In this document: one piece after another, positions 1-5,319 of the stretch
How positions within the stretch are numbered: position 1 is the stretch's first letter
How the letters are laid out: each line of letters opens with the position of its first letter
Assembly: GCA_002395225.1 (NCBI GenBank)
Contig: DGWH01000013.1
Span: forward strand, 1 to 5,319
From: Christensenella sp. UBA4263
Lineage (GTDB): Bacteria > Bacillota > Clostridia > Christensenellales > Aristaeellaceae
DNA length: 5,319 bases
Reading direction: 5' to 3'
The notes under the pieces: model-generated
The model's input: only the letters and a program-made list of their open reading frames with translations
What the model was told of the DNA's origin: nothing
Databases searched by the model: none
Translations under genes and position numbers: made by a program

Positions 1-23
1 GACGTCTGATAAGTGCGCAGGTT

Positions 24-45
24 GCGATTAGGTGCGCCTAATCGC
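24..45. repeat. Perfect inverted repeat (9-bp stem, 4-nt loop)
   Basis: GCGATTAGG (24-32) is exactly complementary to CCTAATCGC (37-45) around a TGCG loop. It is followed by two GCGGCAA copies (44-50 and 54-60) with a 10-bp period. There is no T-run after the stem on the + strand, so it is not a standard intrinsic terminator. It could be part of a recombination site, a protein binding site or a transcript structure of an upstream unit; the sequence does not decide which. Confidence 0.6.
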
Positions 46-75
46 GGCAAACTGCGGCAACAGTGGGTATCGACG

Positions 76-95
76 ACTACCGTTTTACTACCGTT
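76..95. repeat. Tandem ACTACCGTT repeat, 11-bp period
   Basis: ACTACCGTT occurs at 76-84 and again at 87-95, so the copies start 11 bp apart, one helical turn. OmpR/PhoB-family regulators typically bind direct repeats with this period. A -10-like TATATG lies at 113-118, which is 17 bp downstream of the hexamer ending the second repeat (90-95). That geometry fits an activator-dependent promoter, but no intact gene follows it in this window, so the regulatory reading is only a possibility. Confidence 0.4.
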
Positions 96-132
96 CAGCG
101 GACTGAAAACCATATATGTGAAATATAAAATC

Positions 133-165
133 GGCGGTACCGGAATGATTAGTTCCAGTACTGCC
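133..165. terminator. Terminator-like hairpin, possibly bidirectional
   Basis: The left arm GGCGGTACCGGAA (133-145) pairs with TTCCAGTACTGCC (153-165) over 13 positions, with one G-T wobble (136/162) and one C-A mismatch (141/157), around a 7-nt loop. On the + strand it is followed by TTTAACTGTTTT (166-177). On the - strand it is followed by GATTTTATATTT (132-121), so it could work in both directions. Its left arm and the A-rich lead-in are nearly the same as the bases at 5292-5319 after the permease gene. It probably ended an upstream transcription unit that lies outside the window, or the same kind of cassette. Confidence 0.6.
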
Positions 166-251
166 TTTAACTGTTTTAGCCCTGCTCGTCCTCAGGCTCT
201 TCAATTGGCTTATTTTCGGGAAAGTCCGTCACAGCGGCAGGTGCGAGCGTG

Positions 252-363
252 AAGGACGTGCCGGAGCTCTTCACCGAGTTCGATGAGAGACTATAGGCCG
301 GGCTGGTGGACAGCATGACGATGTACATTCCGGCTGAAGTGCTGGATGGAGGTTGAAGCCTGA
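252..363 (+). pseudogene. Broken C-terminal remnant of a serine recombinase
   Basis: In one frame (252-326) the bases read KDVPELFTEFDERL, then a TAG stop at 294-296, then AGLVDSMTMY. This matches the form of the C-terminal tail of clostridial large serine recombinases, where a TEFDExLW...LV..VTVY pattern is followed by a basic strand such as FTFKDGTEI and the end of the protein. The TAG sits exactly where the family has Trp (TGG). After about 325 the match continues one frame later as TFRLKCWMEVEA and ends at TGA 361-363, resembling the final FTFKDGTEIEA. The gene therefore has a nonsense change and a frameshift, and its catalytic N-terminal part is absent. The family assignment is from remembered sequence pattern and not from a search. 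An alternative is chance resemblance, but the order and spacing of the blocks argue against that. Confidence 0.6.
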
Positions 364-379
364 GTGGAATGGAACACCC

Positions 380-395
380 CTGTCGGATGCGACAG
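380..395. repeat. Small hairpin CTGTCG-GATG-CGACAG
   Basis: A 6-bp perfect stem (380-385 with 390-395) closes a GATG tetraloop, 17 bases after the end of the recombinase remnant. The following bases are not T-rich, and a second GACAG occurs just downstream (399-403), so an alternative pairing exists. It may be the worn terminator of the recombinase gene or have no function. Confidence 0.35.
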
Positions 396-401
396 CCTGA
401 C

Positions 402-426
402 AGATTTGCTTTTCGTTCACAAATCT
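402..426. promoter_or_regulatory. Inverted repeat just upstream of the regulator promoter
   Basis: AGATTTG (402-408) and CAAATCT (420-426) are perfect inverted copies separated by 11 bases, and the right arm ends 5 bp before the -35 hexamer. The right arm runs into CTTTTCC, so it could be a weak terminator insulating the cassette from upstream transcription, or a binding site for a dimeric regulator. In addition, TGACAGAT occurs at 398-405 and again at 439-446 inside the promoter spacer, 41 bp apart. Neither reading can be settled from sequence alone. Confidence 0.4.
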
Positions 427-431
427 TTTCC

Positions 432-460
432 TTGAGGATGACAGATGGGGCGTCTATAAT
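432..460 (+). promoter_or_regulatory. Sigma-A-type promoter of the regulator-kinase genes
   Basis: A -35 element TTGAGG (432-437) is followed by a 17-bp spacer and a perfect -10 element TATAAT (455-460). Transcription should start near 467, giving a leader of about 68 nt before the regulator start codon. The -10 lies in a 10-bp palindrome, TATAATTATA (455-464). The consensus -10 and ideal spacing suggest basal expression without an activator, which fits a sensor module that has to be present before induction. Confidence 0.75.
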
Positions 461-522
461 TATAACATTTAGAGAGCATGAGCAGATACACATATTCAGG
501 ATTACATAAGGGCGGAAACCAT

Positions 523-530
523 AAGGAGGG
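523..530 (+). promoter_or_regulatory. Ribosome binding site that sets the regulator start
   Basis: AAGGAGGG lies 4 nt before ATG 535. An in-frame ATG at 478 has only a weak AGAGAG before it and would add 19 residues unlike any receiver domain. The strong site therefore supports the start at 535. Confidence 0.85.
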
Positions 531-534
531 AAAG

Positions 535-1233
535 ATGCAATACAGATTGTTTTTGCTTGAAGACGACTCTGCGCTGACGGATGGCCTTTCATACTCGCTG
601 CTGCGGCAGGGCTACCTTCTGGAGACGGCCGGAACCATCAGCGAAGCAAAGGAGATGCTGCTGAACCAGCAGTATGACCTGTTGCTTCTTGATGTAACGC
701 TTCCAGACGGTACGGGCTTTGAGGTGTGCGACTGGCTTCGCGCAAGGGCAAACCGTGTCCCCATCATCTTTTTGACCGCTCTTGATGACGAAGTTAACAT
801 GGTTCGCGGTCTTGATATGGGCGCAGATGACTATATTACCAAACCCTTCAAGCTTTCTGTGCTCTATGCCCGCATCAATGCTGTGCTGAGAAGAAGCAAC
901 GGCGCTACGGAGGAACGGGCGGAACTGAATTCAGCAGGTGTAAAAATGAATCTTCTGCAGGGAAAGGTATATCTCGGAGAACGGGCTGTTGAACTGACGA
1001 ATGCCGAGTACCGGCTGCTGCGCTGTTTTATGGAGCATCCGGGCCAGGTTCTGTCCGCTGACCAACTGTTGGAACGCCTTTGGGATTGTGACGGTCACTT
1101 TGTCGACAATAATACGTTATCCGTTTATATCCGCCGTCTCAGAACGAAAATTGAGGATACCCCATCCAACCCCTGCCGTATTATGACTGTAAGGGGTATG
1201 GGCTACAAGTGGAATGCGGAGGTTGACGCATGA
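535..1233 (+). CDS. OmpR/PhoB-family response regulator
   Basis: This is a 232-residue cytoplasmic transcription factor, the usual length for the family. The receiver domain (about 1-120) has the acidic pocket E9-D10-D11, the phosphoacceptor D53 in LLLDVTLPDG, T81 in FLTALDD, and K103 in DDYITKPF; all the conserved switch residues are present. The winged-helix DNA-binding domain (about 131-228) has a recognition helix near NTLSVYIRRLRTKIE (193-207) and the wing RIMTVRGMGYKW (215-226). The start at 535 follows a strong AAGGAGG. The gene overlaps the kinase gene by ATGA, so the two are translationally coupled and form a cognate pair. The closest broad relatives are the VanR/BceR-like regulators of Firmicutes, but the exact ligand system cannot be assigned, so no gene symbol is given. 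The probable targets are the ATGTAAGA repeats before the ABC genes. Confidence 0.95.
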   Translation: MQYRLFLLEDDSALTDGLSYSLLRQGYLLETAGTISEAKEMLLNQQYDLLLLDVTLPDGTGFEVCDWLRARANRVPIIFLTALDDEVNMVRGLDMGADDYITKPFKLSVLYARINAVLRRSNGATEERAELNSAGVKMNLLQGKVYLGERAVELTNAEYRLLRCFMEHPGQVLSADQLLERLWDCDGHFVDNNTLSVYIRRLRTKIEDTPSNPCRIMTVRGMGYKWNAEVDA

Positions 1234-2204
1234 TGCCGCTCTTGATTACGGCTTTGCTTTTGCTGGCCGGAGTGATGGTAGTCTATGTCATACATGTTAT
1301 CAAAGAGAGACACCGCGCCGACGAGGCAACCGAGATCGTGCGTCGTATGGTTGATGGGGATCCCGCGGCAAGACTGGAATGCAATGGTGAAGGGTCACGT
1401 GCGCGGCTTTTTCATGAAATTAATTCTCTGGCATCTGTACTGGGGGCTCACGCCGATGCGGAGCTTCAGGCAAAGGTTTTCCTGAAAAACAGCATTCAGG
1501 ATATCTCCCATCAGCTCAAGACACCGCTGGCGTCATTGTCCATTTATCAGGAACTGCTGGCGGACGAAACGCTTGATTCCGAATCTCGTCAGCATTTTCA
1601 GGCACTTTCTGCGCAGGAGCTTGAGCGTATGGAACTTCTCGTTCAGAATCTTCTGAAGATTACAAAGCTCGATGCGGATACGAATATCCTGGAATGCCGT
1701 GTATCTTCGGTCCGGGAGCTCATTCTGAAAACCCGTGAGCGCTTTGCCCTTCGCGCGTCCCGGGAAGAAAAGAACATCACAGTTGAACTTCCCGATGAAA
1801 CACTTGTCGTCTTCTGCGATCCGATTTGGATCTCTGAAGCACTGGATAATCTGGTCAAGAACGCACTCGACCATACGCAGCCGGGCGACACGGTCACATT
1901 GAGCGGGAAGATGACCGCAGGAGAGGTCTGCCTGCAGGTAACGGATAACGGCAGCGGCATTCATCCTGAGGACATCTATCACATCTTCAAGCGTTTTTAC
2001 CGCAGCCGCTTTGCTAAGGACAAGAGCGGTATCGGGCTGGGGCTTGCACTGGTTCGTTCCATTGCCGAGCGCCACGGCGGAATCGTAGAGGTAGACAGTA
2101 CACTTGGAAAAGGAAGTTGCTTCTCTATTTATCTACCCCATGGAGGGAAAAGTGCTTGTGAGCGTATGCAACAGCTTGAAAACCCGATTCCGACAAAAAT
2201 GTAA
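1230..2204 (+). CDS. Single-helix membrane sensor histidine kinase
   Basis: This 324-residue protein autophosphorylates on His and passes the phosphate to the regulator encoded just upstream. One membrane helix (about 3-24) sits at the very N-terminus with almost nothing outside the cell. A short linker with a HAMP-like stretch (about 25-80) follows. The dimerisation box DISHQLKTPLASL has the phosphorylated H94. The catalytic domain shows the N box LDNLVKNALDH (N211), G1 box DNGSG (239-243), F box FKRFYR (253-258) and G2 box GIGLGLAL (267-274). Beyond the usual end near YLP (301-303) there is a tail of about 20 residues whose codons overlap the next control region. GGAGG at 1218-1222 supports ATG 1230, although ATG 1233 is also in frame. 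Bce-type kinases have two helices with a very short loop; this one has one. The absence of a sensor domain suggests that it reads the transporter or the membrane, which is inference. Confidence 0.93.
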   Translation: MMPLLITALLLLAGVMVVYVIHVIKERHRADEATEIVRRMVDGDPAARLECNGEGSRARLFHEINSLASVLGAHADAELQAKVFLKNSIQDISHQLKTPLASLSIYQELLADETLDSESRQHFQALSAQELERMELLVQNLLKITKLDADTNILECRVSSVRELILKTRERFALRASREEKNITVELPDETLVVFCDPIWISEALDNLVKNALDHTQPGDTVTLSGKMTAGEVCLQVTDNGSGIHPEDIYHIFKRFYRSRFAKDKSGIGLGLALVRSIAERHGGIVEVDSTLGKGSCFSIYLPHGGKSACERMQQLENPIPTKM

Positions 2205-2241
2205 GATAGAATTCATCTGCATGTAAGACGAATATGCAATA
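2199..2241 (+). promoter_or_regulatory. Probable regulator-controlled promoter region of the ABC genes
   Basis: ATGTAAGA occurs exactly at 2199-2206 and 2221-2228, 22 bp apart (two helical turns), and a weaker ATGCAATA lies at 2234-2241. The first copy overlaps the kinase stop codon. Same-face direct repeats upstream of a transporter are typical of OmpR-family activator sites. No good -35/-10 pair is visible: candidates such as TAAGAT (2202-2207) or the TATGCAAT stretch (2233-2240) lack a partner at 17 bp. That is expected for an activator-dependent promoter but leaves the start site unresolved. Confidence 0.5.
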
Positions 2242-2274
2242 CTTCTTCTGAAGCTAAGAAAGGAAGAGGTTACT

Positions 2275-2954
<680 letters not shown>

Positions 2955-2955
<1 letters not shown>

Positions 2956-5276
2956 TGCGCAGCTATCTATCTCTGGCGGAGATATCGGCAAAAGCGCACC
3001 GCAGGAACAACCGGGTAACGCAGCTTTGCATCATGATTGCCGTGGTTCTGGTAATCTCGGTGTTCAGCATGGTGGACTTCGAATACATGCACATGACGGA
3101 AAAGCTGGCTAGAGATCACGGCAACTGGCATATCGTGCTCAGCCATGTACCGAAGGAGGAGGCGGAAAGCGTTTGGAATGAGGCCGATGTGAAAGCGGCG
3201 TGCTGGTATGATACCTTTAATTACCGGCTTGACCAGCCCATCTATCTTGAAGGCCGCCCGATCTGCATGATCGGCACAGAGGAAAGCTTCTTTACGGAAA
3301 TAATGAAGGATACGCTGACAGAAGGCCGTTTCCCGCAGAACGGCTCCGAGGCGCTGCTCAATCAAAACGCCGTAAATGTTCTCGGCTGCAGGATCGGTGA
3401 TACTGTCATGATCCAGACTCCCGCAGGCGAGTATTCCTACACGGTATGCGGCTTTATAAGCGACACCTCGTACAGTCTTGCCCAGGACGCCCTGATCGCC
3501 GTCCTCGATTACACAGAATTTGGGCGAATGGTCAGAGCAAACGACCAGAGCCGTGAGATGCAGTACTATATCCAGTTCAAAAAGGGCCTCTCCATAAAGA
3601 AAACCATCGCCGATCTGAAGGCTGCGCACGGATGGACGGATGAAAACGTCGGAGAAAACATCGCCGTTCTCGGCATCATGGGGATGAGCACAAACAACTA
3701 CATCGTGGGTCTCTACGGCATTGCTGCGGTCCTGGTCGTCATCGTGGTTTTGGCCGGCGTCATGATGATCTCCGGCAGCCTGAACGCCGGGGTCGCACAG
3801 CGCACAGAGTACTACGGAATGCTGCGCTGTATAGGAGCCGGTAAAAATCAGATCAAACGCCTGGTTCGCAGGGAAGCGCTGCGCTGGCTTCTTCTGGCAA
3901 TTCCTGCGAGTATTGCCATTTCTATGCTCATCTGCTGGTTTATCTGTGCCGTACTCGCATACGGCATCGGCGGGGAATGGGCGGGAATGCCCGTAGGCAG
4001 AATCAGCTGGATAGGAATAGGCACCGGTGTTTTGGTCGGATACATTACCGTCATCCTTGCTGCGGCCGCCCCCGCAAAGCGCGCCGCTGCAGTATCTCCG
4101 ATCACAGCCGTTTCCGGTAACGGTGACGGACAGAACACAGGCATGGTAAGGCTCGGGAAGGCTTCTGTACCGATCACGCTGGGTGTCCATCACGTGTTTG
4201 CAAAAAAGAAGAATCTGATTCTTATGACAGGTTCCTTCGCTCTGAGCATCATCCTGTTTCTCACCTTTTCCGTCATGATTGCATGGATAGAAAACTCACT
4301 CACTACAAACAAGTCGTATTCCCCGGACATCAGCCTGTACTATTCGGACTACAGCGCACGGCTCAGTTCTAACCTTGTGGATGATCTGCGCAGCATCGTG
4401 GGCGTAAAGAATGTGTGCGGCCGCATGCACCGCCTTACAGACGTTGAAAACTGCGAAAAGGCGGATCGGATAGACCTCATCTCCTACGATGAAACACAGT
4501 TTGCCTGGGCCAGGGCTGACCTGCTCCGCGGGAGCATTGACGCAGCGGCAAATGAAACTGGAAAAGTCATCATTGCCTTCGAAAAAGGAGCAAGGTTCGA
4601 GTTAGGCGATACGATGGATGTTAACGGAAAAACCCTCACAGTTGCCGCACTCCTTTCCGACAGTCCTTTCAAGTCCGACGGCAATCCAACGGTTATCTGT
4701 TCGGAAGAGACCTTCACTGAAATCTTCGGCGTCGGTAACTACTCCGTCATCGACCTTCAGCTGAAAAAGGGCTTTGGGAACGAAACGGTTGAAGAAATCA
4801 GAAGCGTTACGGACGGCAGCATGATTCTGAGCGACAGGCGCGAGGGAAAAACCGAGGCGAACAGCACCTATCTTGCTTTTTCCGTTCTGGTCTACGGTTT
4901 CCTCGCCATGGTGGCGATGATCACGGTGTTCCATATCATCAACAGCATTTCTATGAGTGTCATCGCCAGGCACCGCCTGTATGGCATGATGAGGGCAATC
5001 GGCATGGATTCAGATCAACTCAGGCAGATGATAACCGCTGAATCACTGGGCTACGGCATTTCAGGCTGTCTGGTCGGCTGCGCCGCGGGACTCCCCCTCC
5101 ATGCGTGGTTCTACCGCACTGTGATCAGCAACTACTGGGGCATAGCATGGCAGATTCCCTGGAAGCAGCTCCTCATTATCATCAGCGTGGTGCTCTGCTC
5201 CGCTTTTGTGGCTGCGAGAGGACCGGCCAGGCGAATCATGTCCATGCCTGTCACGGAAGCGGTAGGATCTTTATAA
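2955..5276 (+). CDS. FtsX-type ABC transporter permease, eight helices
   Basis: This 773-residue membrane protein is the partner of the ATPase encoded before it. Eight helices are visible: about 22-42, 250-275, 309-337, 350-372, 421-446, 638-665, 698-716 and 737-754. Two extracytoplasmic domains lie at about 43-249 and 447-637. The protein is an internal duplication of the FtsX/MacB fold: RTEYYGMLRCIGAGKNQIK (283-301) and HRLYGMMRAIGMDSDQLR (673-690) are equivalent cytoplasmic coupling segments, and PAKRAAAVSPITAV (373-386) matches GPARRIMSMPVTEAV (756-770). BceB-type permeases instead have ten helices and a single large outer domain, so this is a different architecture. The first outer domain has four Cys (83, 104, 145, 165) and the second three (488, 500, 582); whether they bond is unknown. 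The family moves lipophilic or peptide substrates, or transmits ATP-driven movement to outside partners, so protection against an envelope-active compound is plausible but unproven. Confidence 0.93.
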
Positions 5277-5291
5277 TCTATTTCTTGAGAG

Positions 5292-5319
5292 TATAAAAAA
5301 TGGCGGTGCCGGAGTGATC
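5292..5319 (+). terminator. Left half of a terminator-like hairpin cut by the window end
   Basis: Fifteen bases after the permease stop, TATAAAAAAT leads into GGCGGTGCCGGAGTGATC (5302-5319). This aligns with the left arm and loop start of the hairpin at 133-150, with three differences in the last 17 bases. By homology, the right arm should lie just past the window end and complete the terminator of the four-gene cassette. The A-run before it would give a T-run on the - strand, so it may also stop a convergent transcript. Only the left arm is actually seen here. Confidence 0.55.

Larger units (their letters stand above)
1..477. other. Gene-free upstream region with mobile-element debris
   Basis: No intact coding sequence is supported here. 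A 79-codon open frame at 13-252 and a 138-codon reverse frame at 176-592 run through hairpins, the promoter and the recombinase remnant and show no recognisable domain. The region holds, in order, a perfect hairpin (24-45), a tandem 9-mer (76-95), a terminator-like hairpin (133-165), a broken recombinase tail (about 252-363), a small hairpin (380-395), an inverted repeat (402-426) and the promoter of the regulator gene (432-460). The mixture suggests a junction between an upstream unit and the two-component/ABC cassette. Confidence 0.7.

Noticed and set aside
13..252. 79-codon open frame on the + strand at the left end
   Set aside because: It runs through two hairpins and non-coding-looking sequence, has no ribosome binding site and no recognisable domain.
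478..534. Longer start for the response regulator at ATG 478
   Set aside because: The extra 19 residues precede the normal receiver start, and the strong AAGGAGG is placed for ATG 535.
1001..1186. 61-codon + strand frame inside the regulator gene
   Set aside because: Out-of-frame shadow of the winged-helix domain with no independent start signal.
1533..2075. 180-codon open frame on the - strand inside the kinase gene
   Set aside because: It lies opposite the conserved kinase motifs, which fully explain these bases; no domain or start signal is seen.
2242..2253. Short inverted repeat CTTC-TTCT-GAAG before the ATPase gene
   Set aside because: A 4-bp stem is too short to mean much and is expected by chance in a region of this size.
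2967..4193. 408-codon open frame on the - strand opposite the permease gene
   Set aside because: It is antisense to a well-supported permease frame, is rich in His, Asp and Gln in the way of a complementary shadow, has no recognisable domain and no convincing ribosome binding site.

Overview
The window carries one compact four-gene cassette, all on the + strand and filling about 535-5276. It encodes an OmpR-family response regulator, a membrane histidine kinase with almost no extracellular part, a MacB/LolD-type ABC ATPase and a large FtsX-type ABC permease. The sequence type suggests a gut-type Clostridia bacterium (Firmicutes): strong AAGGAGG-like ribosome binding sites, ATGA/TGATG stop-start overlaps, a DISHQLKTPLASL kinase motif and a nearby remnant that resembles the large serine recombinases of clostridial mobile elements. 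There is no taxonomic marker gene, so this assignment is inference from style and family.

Layout. Bases 1-477 hold no intact gene. They contain a perfect 9-bp-stem hairpin (24-45), a tandem ACTACCGTT pair with an 11-bp period (76-95), a terminator-like hairpin (133-165), what looks like the broken 3' end of a serine recombinase gene (about 252-363, with an in-frame TAG and a frameshift), two small inverted repeats, and a good sigma-A-type promoter (432-460) that should start the regulator mRNA. The regulator (535-1233) and kinase (1230-2204) overlap by ATGA. A 70-base gap (2205-2274), together with the last bases of the kinase gene, carries two exact ATGTAAGA direct repeats 22 bp apart, a likely regulator binding site for the transporter genes. 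The ATPase (2275-2955) and permease (2955-5276) overlap by TGATG. The window then ends inside the left half of a second hairpin closely similar to the one at 133-165.

How the genes work together (inference from family and context). The kinase has a single membrane helix and essentially no sensing domain, so it probably reads the state of the transporter or of the membrane rather than a soluble ligand. It phosphorylates the regulator at Asp53, and the regulator would activate the ABC pair through the ATGTAAGA repeats. The permease has two FtsX-type halves and two extracytoplasmic domains of about 190-205 residues, like MacB/LolC-type mechanotransmitters. This is the usual arrangement of clostridial modules that respond to and protect against cell-envelope-active peptides, but the substrate cannot be read from the sequence.

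The most useful new observations are the matching terminator-like hairpins on both sides of the cassette, the recombinase remnant directly upstream (suggesting carriage on a decayed mobile element), and the spaced direct repeats that overlap the kinase stop codon.
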